A stretch of DNA of 64,000 nt. Origin: Ligula intestinalis. Lineage: Eukaryota; Platyhelminthes; Cestoda; Diphyllobothriidea; Diphyllobothriidae. Below the pieces are notes generated by a model. That model worked only from the letters and a program-made list of their open reading frames with translations. It was not told the origin of the DNA and did not search any database. Made by a program: the position numbers and the translations under genes. Of this stretch, positions 34,451 to 45,689 are shown one piece after another. Within the stretch, counting starts at the first letter, position 1; every line of letters starts with the position of its first letter. The stretch spans positions 11,261,333 to 11,325,332 of the forward strand of contig JAYGXS010000005.1 in NCBI GenBank assembly GCA_036362985.1, read 5' to 3'.

Positions 34451-35839
34451 AGATTTACAGATTATAATTAACTCACTTGATATGCAGGTTTTTAGTTTAG
34501 GTTAAGGTTTTAAACTACGGTTAATTTAAAATTTAGTATTTTGACGTTTGAAATTGGGTTGGTATGGCGCTAGCTCTTTAATAGTAGGGTTAGGTAAGGG
34601 ATTCGAGATAATGATTAGTGTTTTTAAGAACAAGGTTTTCCATTTTCGAATGACGCAGTTTAAGTTTGCCATTATGGTTGGGGTTACGGTGCCGATTTTA
34701 ACTTTTAGGTTCCCAGCCATTGCCACAGTTTTAAGTTTCAGATTATGTTTTAAGTGCGAGCTAAGGGTTTAAGGATAAAAGCTTATGTAATTAAGGGGTG
34801 GTTGTGATGTACAAACTTAGGCGTAGGATGAGAATGTTAGAAATCTCCAAACTTAGTTCAATCAACCAAATGTATTGACTTCTCATTTACATCCCCATAT
34901 TTACATATTTTCGAAAACCATTTCGTTTCTCGTAAAAAGCCATAGTTCCCTTATCTCTGTTTTGCCAGTGACTTCGCATATTAGTTCAGAAGGCCACCTA
35001 TGTCCATATTCAAAAGCAGAACACTTCTTTAGTTCAAACTTTTTGGACATTAAAAAGACAAATTTGGAGAAAAGGGTCGGAAAAATGCATATCCAACGGC
35101 TTCGTTACACTATAACTACGCAAAATCAATCAAAGTCACAATAAAACCCTGTAATTAAAAGAAGCAATCATGCATCACATCCGTTAGTAAGTTGGTTGGT
35201 TGTTCAGAAACTAAAAATACTTAAACGGCAGCGATATGTGAATGTTCATCAACGAATGTCACTTAGAATTTTCCTGCTGTAATTATTGGCTTGTAAACAT
35301 AAAATCCGAGGACTTTTACGAGAAAATCTCTGCCAAGCAAACCACAGCTCACTTTTCGTCTCCCAAAGTCTAACAGCAATAAATTAAGGGTCATTCTTCA
35401 AAATACGGCAGATTGGAATTTATCAAAATATATTACTTTGTTTATAAAAATCAGCAGAAATCGGACCTTCTTAGTTAACTTAAGTTTTAAATTCAGAGGT
35501 AGTTTGTTTACGCAAAAAGCCGAGTAAATTAAGCAACAGAAGAAGAATAACGGTGAAAAATGACCTTTTTGTAAAATTTTCGGATGCAAATGATTCCATA
35601 TTACGTGCACATGGGTGTTTGTTAAAATGCTTTTTTATGGTTTTTATTTTCGATGGCTTAAACAAATTACAGCTTTATGATATTATTCCTTACCTTGACG
35701 GCACAAAACTTGACAGCTTTGAAGAAACGTTTTTTTTAAATATAAATTGTCCTTCTTATCCCAACAATAACGTGCTATCTCGTAATTACACTTGTATAAA
35801 TTTCCTTAATGTTCAACTAAATTGACACTTTTCTGAGCA

Positions 35840-36160
35840 TATACAATTTAAAAGTTTCTGGTTTTTAGTAATCTTCTTTTACAGTAAAACGCAGACAATA
35901 AAAACATTTTTCGTAGAGTTTAATAGTGTAAGAAATTCCTAGGATATCTGCAAACGTTGGATTTGGTCCCATCCCGCCACATTTGCCCCTAAGTATACTG
36001 ATGTGAACTGAATTATTTTCCAATAAACAGAAATTTGCGCCTCTAGTCAGCCCAATGAACAAAATAATCAACCTTAAACGGGTGTTTAATCTTCTAGTCA
36101 AATTTTTATCTTCACATTTCATCGGATATGCAATTTACTGTAGAACCTGCAATTTCAAAA
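35840..36160 (+). repeat. Unsplit relative of the 29.6-30.3 kb repeat
   Basis: Contains the same ordered blocks without the retrotransposon tail: ACAATTTAAAAGTTTCTGG, GTAAGAAATTCCTAGGA, AAGTATACTGATGTG, CCTCTAGTCAGCCCAATGA and ATTTCATCGGATATGCAA. Confidence 0.55.
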
Positions 36161-36649
36161 ACTGTGCATCTACTAGAAGTTACCTGCTGGGGCATCCACC
36201 GAGTAGCAGGACTTCTCGAAGCTGCCTTAAGCAGCAGCAGAATACCGACAAAACACGGGTCTGGGCATTGCGTTAATATCTGAGCTGCAAATCTGGTAAA
36301 TCATTAAAAAGGTTATACCACTGAATGCCTGATATGCCTAATATGCTTATGCATATTTGACGGTTAGTTAGCAGGGGCTGCTGACTTTCGATCTATATGA
36401 TAATATGACATTTCAGTTTACATATGCTAAGCCTTAAATATATTGATATTCTCTAAGAACGAAAGGAATATCGTAGGAAATCAAAAACTAAAATTTCAAA
36501 ACCAGATTTAATGCCCGAAAGCCCGCAGATTATGCTGGGGAACCACTGATGAGTCGGAGCTCTCGTACATGTGTCAAACAGTGACAAATGGCGCTGTTTT
36601 ACTACGTTGAGCTAGACCTTCTGCAACCATTATTGCCGATAATTACGTG

Positions 36650-37850
36650 GGTTTTACTACTGGCTTTGTAGATAGCTGCGCCCATTTTCACCGTCCTTTC
36701 CCAAGCAGTTCAGTCTTGTGCGATTTGTCCCAATGTCATATTTTTGATGTCGTGACACATCCGGGAATTTTTCAAGCCTTCTTATAGCGTCTATTTTCTT
36801 CTGCTTGGCAGCAAGCACCCAAAACGACATGACCGTAGAACAGCCGCCTGGGTTGTCGTTGGTCATCCATTTGCGCCAAGTAGCCTTTCCGTCGCAATTT
36901 TATTTGCCCCAGACTGTCATGGATGCTGAGGATTTCCGTTCGTTCCAGAATGTCTGTGTCCGGTAGCCTGTCCTGCTATGCCAACTTCTGTATTCGGCAG
37001 AGACAGCTGAAATGCCACTGGTTCAACTTTCCAGCCTGGTTGCCGTAGATGCTCCACGTAGCCAATCCATACTAGAGTGTCCTGAGAACGATGGCCTTGT
37101 CCAGCTTAATTTTGGCAGCGCGTTGTAGGACATGGGAGTAATGCACGGAGAATTGGAGATGACCAAACACCCGGCTCGCTTAAGAGTAACATAGGCAAAC
37201 TCTTTGTCGATACTGGAGTTGTAGATCATGTTGCTGCTGAGTAAGGCAATTTTGTCCACGATTTTGAGCTCGATGCCGCTGACATTAACTCACGGAGCCT
37301 TGTAATAAACAGCCGGCAGTTAGTGTGTGACCACCGTTTTGTTCGTGTTGATGATAAGTAAGTTAGCGCAACCGGCGGCGAAGACTTCAGTTCTCCTTTG
37401 CATGTCCATTTTTGTCGTAGTATTCAGAGCGAAGTTTCTTGAAGAGCGGATTGTGGACTTTTGCCGTGGAGATTCGCGTGAGGATTTGCATACGTCGGAT
37501 GTTGACGAGGTGGCCGTTGGCCTTGTAATTAATGAGGGTCCCGGTGCGCTGGTCACGGTAGACACCTATCAGCATACCAGATAACATGACACTAAAGAGG
37601 GTAACCACAATGACCTGCTCCAATTCTTTAGTAACTGCGAAGGCTTCGGACACCTTCTAGTTTTTAGAAATCTATGCCATCATTCCGTCATGGAGTTGAC
37701 TTATCATGGGACTGAAGTGCTCAGGACAGACGCAATTCATTCTTTTGAGGGCATTTGTCAGGTCCACAAAGGTCGTGTAGAGTGGAATGCACATCTCCTA
37801 GAATTTCTCCTGCAGATGTCACGCCGAAATCGAAACAACTATTTGAGGAG
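36650..37850 (-). mobile_element. RTE-like non-LTR fragment, distal part
   Basis: Minus-strand pieces: SEAFAVTKELEQ, TLFSVMLSGMLIGVYRDQR and NGHLVNIRRM (37650-37500), EVFAAGCANLLIINTNKTVV (37400-37320), DKIALLSSNMIYNSSIDKEFA (37259-37150), and a late piece near 36860-36700. These match the order of a common flatworm RT after the palm domain. The active-site region is frame-shifted (FKKL at the expected FADD). Confidence 0.65.
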
Positions 37851-37939
37851 ACATCAACCTGAAAGTTCAAAACCGCACTATCTGCCAGAACACCCGCAGA
37901 TAATACTGGGGAACCAGCTGTGAGCAGGAGCCCTCGCAC

Positions 37940-38900
37940 TGTAGGCACCCATCAGCATGGCATAGAAAGTGAGATTGAAGAGGATAGCCGCAAGGACCTG
38001 CTCCACTTCGTTGGGCACTGCAAGGACTTCAGATACAGTCTGGTTTTTTACTAACTTATGTAATTATTCTGTCGTAGAATTAACGTATCATATTATTGAA
38101 TGGCTTAGGACAGCCGCAATTCCTACTGTCGTGGGCATTTGTCAGGTTACGAAGGTCATTAAGAGTTGAGTGCGCATCTCCTTTAGCTGTCACGCGCCAA
38201 ACCTCAGGTAAGTTGTGCCACGATGAGGACGGAAACCAGATTACCTTTCAGGGAATATACCCTCCTCCAGGTGATAGTTGAGACTGTTTAAGAGAATACG
38301 AACAAAGATTTCTTCTGGAGATGTTGAGAGGTGAAACTGCTCTGTGATTGGCCGTTCGCTTTGACAGGTGTAGGAGTTTGGCGTTCTTCACGTCCTTGAA
38401 GTCCTGTAGAACTTGTACTTGAAGCCACATCCCCCGGAAGAACGTGGTGACATGATTGGTGAGCTGGTTTTCGCCGTATTTGTACACCTCAAGAAGGATC
38501 ACATCTGATCCGGGTGCCTTCCCGCTGGAGAGTTGCTGCGTGGCCCTGACGGTTTCCTGGCGAATGGGCATGATGTCGCGGTTAACCATGATCTCGAAAT
38601 TAGGCAGGTAATAGATGGCGGCATCGGGTATTACGGAGGGGCGATTGAGAACGCTTTGTATGTGTTCAGCTCAGTGCTTCAGGATTCGAGTCTTCTCAGT
38701 GAGTAGGGTAGACCCTTCAGCGCTAAGAAGAGAGGAAATTCTTTCGACTGTAAGACTTAAGACAACCTTGATCGCAGCGAAGAAGTTTTCACTTTCATTG
38801 CAGTGCGTGTAGTCTTGTATTTCTTCGCCCTTGCGAATGACCTACACGTCCCTTATGTCCCTTATGTTTTACAAGACATGACTTCGTTTTAAGGCTACTT
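37940..38900 (-). mobile_element. RTE-like non-LTR fragment, proximal part with repeated segment
   Basis: The minus strand reads TVRATQQLSSGKAPGSDVI, LEVYKYGENQLTNHVTTF, LQDFKDVKNAKLLHL and VSPLNISRRNL (38560-38300), the N-terminal RT fingers. The stretch 37955-38190 then repeats, with divergence, the RT part found at 37568-37830 (GACCTGCTCCA, GGGCATTTGTCAGGT, GCACATCTCCT). So two insertions or a tandem duplication is present. Confidence 0.65.
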
Positions 38901-38972
38901 TGTTGGCATCTGATGGCGCTCAAGGTAGGCCTTGCGCAGGCAGTTCTTAACGGCGGAGAGGCTGCTAATAGC

Positions 38973-38974
38973 AG

Positions 38975-39004
<30 letters not shown>
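38973..39004 (+). repeat. (GAA)n microsatellite
   Basis: An uninterrupted run of about ten GAA/AAG triplets at the upstream edge of the RTE-like fragment. Confidence 0.95.
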
Positions 39005-39006
<2 letters not shown>

Positions 39007-39171
39007 TGCTATATTGAGGATTTTACAGACAGAACGATAGTTCGTATTACAAGCTTACTCAATGCCGATTAGCACGACAGTATCAATCTTTCGCATATGT
39101 TGGCATGTTACACGAATTTTAGGCCATACTGTAATTAATTATTGACTAGCCATTATGCAATACGGGGCTGT

Positions 39172-39290
39172 GGTTAGGCTGGCCCACACAAGTGACCTGT
39201 CTGGGGGTTTCCGTCGTACAAACTTACATTTACTTGCTCACCTGTGGGCAACTGTATCTAAAAGTTCTGAAACAAGGAGGTTAAAGTTGG
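39172..39290 (+). repeat. Short dispersed repeat (partner at 34360-34450)
   Basis: See blocks GGTTAGGCTGGCC, GGTTTCCGTCGTACAAAC and GAAACAAGGAGG, matching the 34.4-kb copy in order. Confidence 0.4.
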
Positions 39291-40089
39291 AATAAATTTA
39301 CTGTCCGCACAGTTTAAAAGGTTAGCCTAAGATATAAGACGTTTAATATGATGGTTCGATAGATCACTGAATATGATGCTGTCAGCTTGACTATACTGAC
39401 AACAGACGTACTAGTAAGAATCACAGACACTTTTTTGGTGGTTTTCTGCCATTTGTGGAGTCTGACTCATTAGCGAACCGCCCAGCGTTACACCCAAAAG
39501 CTGCCATCAGGCAGCCTTTAGTGTAACTCACGTAATAACAGCAAACTACTAGTCAAGAACGCAGACTAGTGCGTATCTTGCAGCTTATTCACACAGCTGC
39601 ACGGGATCTGGCAGTGACTCCTCAAGTATGCCCTGTGGTCTTCCAGTAAATACTTTCGTCTATCAAAAAGCGTTTAAAAATGGCAAAACCGCAAGATTTA
39701 GAAAGATTGATGGATAGAGAACTTCATTTTGAAGATAATATCAAACTTTTCAGCAAAAAATAGCTCCATTCATGTAAATTAAAGGGTCCGAAAAGCTCAA
39801 GGGTGAACTGTCAAAGATCACAGAATACTCAAAGTAAGAAATCGACACGGTTACCACATCAGCAATGATGACAGGTCAGCCTACAGCTTCTCAGTTTCCG
39901 TTTCTTCACACGTGAGGAATCGTGCTGAGAATGGGAGTACCGAGTTCTAGTAGGCTGATGTACGGCGGGACATATGACGGAAGCTTCGGCGCATAGTTTG
40001 AGAAGACTTCGCAGCCATTATTTCTGAGTGGAGAGGGTGAGCGACCTCACTAAGAATACAGTCCACGAAATTCTTGGCCGATTTGGAAT

Positions 40090-42140
40090 GTCACTGAATT
40101 ATAAGTTCAGCTTAAAAAGCATAGAAGTAACCAGGAGCTGAAGAGAGTATGCGGAGAATACGTTTAAAAATAAGCAATTATTTCTTAAGTTATACTGGAA
40201 AAGTACCTGGAGAGCAGTAAAGAAGGAGAGGGAGGATACAGGCATCCATAAAACGCCAGATGAGGGCTTGCGGGGTGCGATATGAACGCAAGTGGCGGAT
40301 ATAATAGAAAAGTTTTTGGATTTTAATGAAAAGGTTTTCAATTTGAGGAATAAATGAGAAGTTGGAAGCAAGTGTTACACCAAGGTATCGGAAGGAGGGT
40401 ACCTTGTTGGGCAGAAAGTCAATAGTTTCAGGACTGGGAGAGGGTCGCAGCCGAAAAATGCACTGGACTGACTTCCGCTCATTAAGTAAAGGGCCATTGT
40501 CTGATGACCATGCTGTGACATGTTCCAGTCCATCCTTCAGTATTTGGCGATGGGTCTGGCTTTTGAGAGGATGGCCGACAACCCTATCATCAGCATACTT
40601 GACAAGCAAACATGCGTTTGGAGATCGTAGGTCAACAGTATGGAGGGAAAAATATGAGGGGATAATATAGACCCCTGCAGAATTCCACTGTTTTTGGGAA
40701 AGACCATGGATTTTCACTTCCCACTCTAAACGAATTGGGTGCGGGAAGTAAAATAATCCCCAAGCCAAGAGACGGCCCAGCCAGGAGAGCCGCATGCAGA
40801 GGTTTTATTCAAAAGAAGATGGCGCAGGATCGTGTTGAAGGCTGAGGAGTAGTCAAGAAAAGCACATGCGTATGCATGGCATCCCTTATGCAAGTCTCTA
40901 AGAGCAGAGTGGACTACCAGAGCAACGGAATCTAGTGAACTACACCTAGCCTTATACGCAAACTGCAAGGGATCCGAATAATTGGATGAAAATGGCTTAA
41001 TGGTGTCCAAAGCAACTCGTTTTGTAAGTTTGAGGAGTGCAGAACAGCAAGCGATTGGGCGAAAGGATTTGGGGCCTGTAGAAGTGGTTTTTTTCGGGAT
41101 AGGAATGATTTTGACCGAACACCAACCATCAGGAATCTTGGACTCCATGAAAGATGAATTAATAAGATGTGCCAAGACAGGAGCTAATTGAAAAGAGCAA
41201 TATTTTAGGAGAAATGGGGAGACGCCATCTGGTCCGGCAGCTGTTGTACCTTAAACCTTGTTTAGGTGTTTCATCACTGTTGCCACAGACACTGGAGAAA
41301 AATCACTTGGTGGTAAGGAAATATCATGTGTCGGGAGGTTGGAATCGGTGAGAGTGTGGATAAAGTTTGAGTTTAAACTGTCTAGATCAGCATCAACATG
41401 TGCAAGTGTGTTGCGTTGACCAGTGAGGCGTTTAAGAATCTTCCAAATTTCGGAGGAAGAGAGAGGAGACAAAGATGTAGAAGAAGTAAATAACTGACTA
41501 ACAAAAAGGTCATTTAGCCTTCTGATTTCGCGTTTTATAAGGAAATTAACGTCCTTCAAGGTTTCTCGTAGACCTATTTTGTAGAAGAGTTCCTTATTTG
41601 TTCGCAAAAATGTCAAGTGGGGAGAAGATATTCGGTCTAGTCTAACCATGACGGTGTCAAAAAGACAATATATATTAAAATTCCGACCCGACATTCGTGT
41701 TTTCGAGAAAGATGGAAATGCATTCAGATATTCAAGTCTGAAGCAAGGAAATATTATGTGGGGACGTGTCACAAATGTAAAATTTCCTCTCGGGCTTTAC
41801 TAATAGCCCTTTGTTTGCCTTAGAATAAATTTTTGGTTGACAGAGTTGTACAGAGTGGTCTGAGCGTGCCAAAGGAACTCTATTTCTTACAGCAGAAAGA
41901 TTTGGATAATAAGTCAGGATATGATCAAGTGGGGCGTCATCTCGTGTATTGAAGTTAACGAAGTCACTAAATCCTACCAATATGATTGGAAATAGATTTA
42001 CTCTATTGAAGTCCCCATATAAAAGAATTACGTGCTCGCAAGGCAGTGCGGCAAGTTTTTGGGAAAGAAAATCGATAAAATGGGTAAGAGCACCTTGACA
42101 GGTGGAAGGGGGTGTGTGAATACTAACATAAATGATGCCT
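40090..42140 (-). mobile_element. L2/CR1-like non-LTR retrotransposon, 5'-truncated
   Basis: On the minus strand: the end of an endonuclease (APLDHILTYYPNLSAVRNRV, RSDHSVQL, 41940-41840), a linker (41770-41250), RT fingers and palm (PDGWCSVKIIPIPKK, SFRPIACCSALLKL, LQFAYKARCSSLDS, CAFLDYSSAFNTI, 41130-40830), LVKYADDRVVGH with the YADD catalytic box (40610), and a thumb (FRYLGVTLASNFSF, RHLRSYRTPQALIW, 40390-40230). Few frame breaks are seen, so it is among the younger insertions. Confidence 0.75.
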
Positions 42141-42149
42141 TTTGAGTTT

Positions 42150-42500
42150 TGAATCCATTTATTGGATCCATAAAATTTAGAGAGAGCTCTTTATTTGCTG
42201 CCGCTCATTGCGTTGTAAGAGTAACGAATAAGTAAATACGAAACTGAATTGGTACAGAAAAGTCAGAAAGGTCATAGGGCACGTTCACTAAAGCCAATAA
42301 GTTAAGTAAGTGAGTTAAAACAATGTGGCAGGGAAACAGGGAAAAGGCTTGAGGGAAAAAAGGTGGGCATGGATGTTACCAGAGCAAAGCTAGTTTGACC
42401 ACATGCTTTAACTGTTTGCATAGGTCAGGTTTTGACCACCGTAGATAGGCTGCCTCCAGGTAACGCAAGGTACGAGTTGTTCGTGCCGGAACAAGTACAC
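42150..42500 (-). repeat. Single-arm relative of the 25.3-26.0 kb fold-back
   Basis: The minus strand contains GGTACGAG...GCCTCCAGGTA..., CCACATGCT-type blocks, and at its far end GCAATGAG, AAATTTTATGGATCCAATAAATGG. These match one arm plus the loop of the fold-back in order. It lies just upstream of the non-LTR element at 40.1-42.2 kb. Confidence 0.6.
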
Positions 42501-42699
42501 GGAAGAAAGTTTTAGGGTCCACAGAATAACCCTTATCTAGTAAGTGTTCTATAATGGAATACCGAAGTTTTCTATTTTCCTGTTTGAATAACCAACTAGG
42601 CTAGTGCTCCTTTCCTCTAGCTGCAAATCGCCTTTGCGTTCGGTTGTTTAATTTCCTATGGGAAAATGATCTTAGATAAGGAAGGAGATGAGTCAAGCA

Positions 42700-43480
42700 C
42701 CGGATTAATTCATTAATTGTCCTGAGCTTTCGGCTTCATATGAGAATCCATCCTCAGAGAAAAGGAGAAAAAAGCGAGCGTTGGCTACGCATGCATGGGG
42801 TTGATAGGAGGGGTGTGTGGAACTTATGATGGGTCCATGTTAACACCACGTCCATTCCCACGCTATCTTATCGTGTGTTTCCTGTGCGCGTCCCTGGAGT
42901 TACGGCTTTGACCCTTGACGTGGCAGCCTGCAGGCTAGTAAAGAACTGGGCTCTAGTTTCTGGTCGCGAGCACGGATGAAAAAATAACAGAGCGGGTCAT
43001 GACCAGCAGTTAGAGTCGTGCCTTGTCCCCATGGTAGAGGGTCCTGGTAATCCTGCCTCCTCTTCCGGCCGGTTTATTGTAAGGTCCTCTTCGCTTGCCA
43101 TTCTTACGCTAGGCTAGGCCTTGTCCTGTTCTTTGTCAACATAATGGCGCAAGATTTTGTAGGCCGCAGGCAGATCCAGATGTCTGTTGACAGAGTTGGT
43201 ATCTGAGAAACGCACCTCAAGCGTCAGCCTCTCGGCTTCTGAGGTTCCTCGGCCTACGATGGTCACTCCTTAAAGAGAAAAGTCGTGGCCAGTTTCTGTG
43301 CTGCAAGTTGTGCATTTGCGTCGAGTCTCCGAGCTGCCACTTTATGCTAGTGTAGGCGAGTCTGCAATTTTCGGCCTGTTTCTCCGACGTAATTACAGTC
43401 CCCACCGTTGCAACGTATCTTGTAGACCAATCACAAGTGCCACACCCACTACCAACCCCATTCACGCGTAGCCGACTCAC
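42700..43480 (-). mobile_element. Penelope-like element fragment (GIY-YIG end)
   Basis: The minus strand, read across frames, shows a YKI/CNGG-type start, GRGTSEAERLTLEVRFSDT and VNRHLDLPAAYKILRHYVD (43290-43140). This resembles the GIY-YIG endonuclease end of Penelope-like elements and parallels TRETLEAWYTTSSSINRCVTLP of the 47-kb element. About 400 bases further on, 42770-42710 carries CTGAGGATGGATTC...AAGCCGAAAGCTCAGG. Confidence 0.55.
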
Positions 43481-44559
43481 ACAGGACTTCCTGTGACGAC
43501 TATTGAGCGGATTTTACTTCAGAAACCGTCCACTGGCTTATGGTTGTGCGGTCTTCTGGCAGTCAATTTCCTACTGCCTATTCTCCCATTTATTCTGTAA
43601 AGAAAATATTCTTCCCACTACACTAGCCTTCCCAAGCTTTTTCTTCTCACCTAAGGAGCCTGACCTGGATGATTGCAGTCATTAGGGTTAACCTTAATAA
43701 CCTTAACCACAACGCGATATAAGTAATAGGATAGCTTTCAGAGTATTAGTCTGATAACCATGATTCATATTACCTTCTATTAATAGGATAATAATAGTAA
43801 TAAAAGTAGTACTAGCATAAAAGAAATAGGGGGAGCAAATAGCAATCGGAATGAGGAAATCAAACTTATTATTAGTGGCATTATTAGTTTAATTGGTATA
43901 ACTATCATCGGTTTTGCACTATTCGCGTTGTATGGTATTTTTGCAACTGTCTGGTATTTGTGTTGACGTACTGTTGTATTATATTATTTTATGTGTACTA
44001 TTATTTCTTCCTATAATTTAACATTACTAGTTGTCTGGAAACCATTTATATGACATTATAGGCTTATAATCATTCGCATTCCCAGTACTATTAATAAAAT
44101 TATTGTCAGTATCAATACTATTTTTATAAAGATTTGTAGTCTTCTCTTATCAGCATCAATCTAGGTATCTTTGTCATTAAATGTCTTAAAATTTAATCCA
44201 TATTAATTTTAAAAGTAATCTTAGGGACAGTACTTGTCGTCGTAGTAATAATACCAACTGTTACAGGAACTGGTATCAACAATATTGGGTTGACTGTTCC
44301 CCCTCCCCCAACCTCTGACTCCATTTTTCACACGGTCGAACTAGTCCTACGTTGAGGGGGACATTCAATCACGTAGGGCCTCTGAAGCATATGGGCGTTC
44401 TCTCTCTAAACAGCCCTATTTAGGGACGGCGCTGCTTACACCCGCAAAATGGAAAGGTTAGAGAAATGCCTTAAAAAGTATTCTGCCAACAGACCATGGC
44501 TTGCACACTGCTAAACTTACGGTCGGAAAAACCAAAAAGAAACACTGACGCACTTCAAG
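43481..44559. other. AT-rich low-complexity spacer
   Basis: Contains ATAATAATAGTAATAAAAGTAGTA-like low-complexity DNA (about 43780-44290). No gene seen. Confidence 0.5.
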
Positions 44560-45130
44560 CTTAAGAGCGCCGAACTAGCAAAATCCCGTTTATCCAACCA
44601 AGGCCAACTGGCGGACGTGAATTCAGGTTACACCTTAGTCTGGTTTGGCCACCCCCAGGCCCTGCGACACAAGACTATTGAAAACTTTGCCATCCGAATA
44701 GAAATCGTGGGAGTTATACCCTGTTTGCCAAAGGACACCAACGAATGCCTGATGAGCATTGGCCTGCCTTTTCGGGGTGCCAAATGTCTCAGCATCGTCA
44801 ACGCCTACGCTCTAGCATCGACTCGTTACCTCCGAGACGAGGATCCACATTCAAGCCGCGCAGCAAACCTCAAGATAAGCACTGCAAATTTAGTGTGAAT
44901 AGTATTTCGTTGAATTTGCCTGCTTACCATCCGCTTTTCAGCAGCGGTATGGCTTAACGGCTAGCCAATGTTCCGGACGCAAATTAAAACGTCTTCGTGG
45001 ACAACCGATGGTATCAACGTAGGAGCAGTGTTCAATCAAACACCTTCAGTGTTCTCGGCCGCGCACTTCACCAACACCAGGACTGGCTTGCCGTTAACAA
45101 TGCTGCGCGGCTTTCGAATTTCAGCCACCC
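44560..45130 (+). mobile_element. RTE-like endonuclease fragment
   Basis: The plus strand reads IENFAIRIEIVG, NECLMSIGLPFRGAKCLSIV and NAYA (44680-44810), an AP-endonuclease-type stretch (compare LP..G...FATIISAYAP). Later, in another frame, come LNLPAYHPLFSS and MDNRWYQRRSSVQSNTFSVL, GRALHQHQDWL. It resembles the upstream portion of the RTE-like family at 36.6-38.9 kb. The RT is absent. Confidence 0.6.
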
Positions 45131-45289
45131 ATTTTTTTTGCTCCCCATTCACGTGGGAATTTATCATCCTATACTATCCACTCTAATCCTCTGCTTTGGT
45201 TGTCTGCATTTTTGATCACGAGGTCCTATTAACAGTACGCTGCTACCTTTTTTCAATGCACGAAAACAAGTTATTTTATCTATAACATA

Positions 45290-45655
45290 TCACCATCCCA
45301 ATATTTGTCAAATGTGGCCTTAAAGAACTGTGTAGTAGTTTAACGTGCCGATTGCATTCCACGTGTGATGCCATTTCGTGCTGAACCAACGCCGGTCTAC
45401 GTATAGGTCGTTACCAAATATTCCTAAATTATGAGGTTGGAACCTAAGCAGTACAGCTGGAAACGGCCCGAACAATGTGGGTAGGTGAATTATCTAGCCC
45501 ATACGAACTATGTAGAGCACAAATGTTGCCAGCGTAAAATGAACAAACATAATACTTGTAAGTAAATGGTTAAATTATAAATATTTTGCGTATTTTCGCC
45601 AAGATTTCCTCAACAATCATAAAATTACGCATAAAAATGAAAATGGCATGAGAAA
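45290..45655 (-). repeat. Dispersed repeat, copy 2 (partner at 20340-20680)
   Basis: Reverse complement of the 20.3-kb copy with about 50 extra bases around GGAATATTTGGTAACGACC. It lies between an RTE-like endonuclease fragment and the Penelope-like element. Confidence 0.65.
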
Positions 45656-45689
45656 ATATCAAATTAATGCCTTTCATTATATACATATA

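Larger units (their letters stand above)
32602..36480. other. Gene-free interval with old repeats
   Basis: Apart from the tandem pair near 33 kb, the repeat at 35.84-36.16 kb and a short repeat at 34360-34450 related to 39172-39290, I see no coding signal. The open frames here are short and lack domain-like composition. AT-rich throughout. Confidence 0.5.

Noticed and set aside
34500..34620. GGGTTAGG-type words that might be interstitial telomere sequence
   Set aside because: Only scattered single units; no tandem TTAGGG array.
36545..36590. CTGATGAGTCGGAGCTCTCG as a hammerhead core
   Set aside because: CTGATGAG is present but no GAAA follows in range, and the same segment at about 37.9 kb reads CTGTGAGCAGG, so it is retrotransposon-related DNA.
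38973..39004. GAA triplet run as a possible regulatory or coding repeat
   Set aside because: It is an ordinary microsatellite at a retrotransposon edge with no coding frame around it.
43680..43710. TTAGGGTTAACCTTAATAACCTTAACC as a telomere-like head-to-head junction
   Set aside because: Only about one unit each side and imperfect; chance is sufficient in AT-rich DNA.
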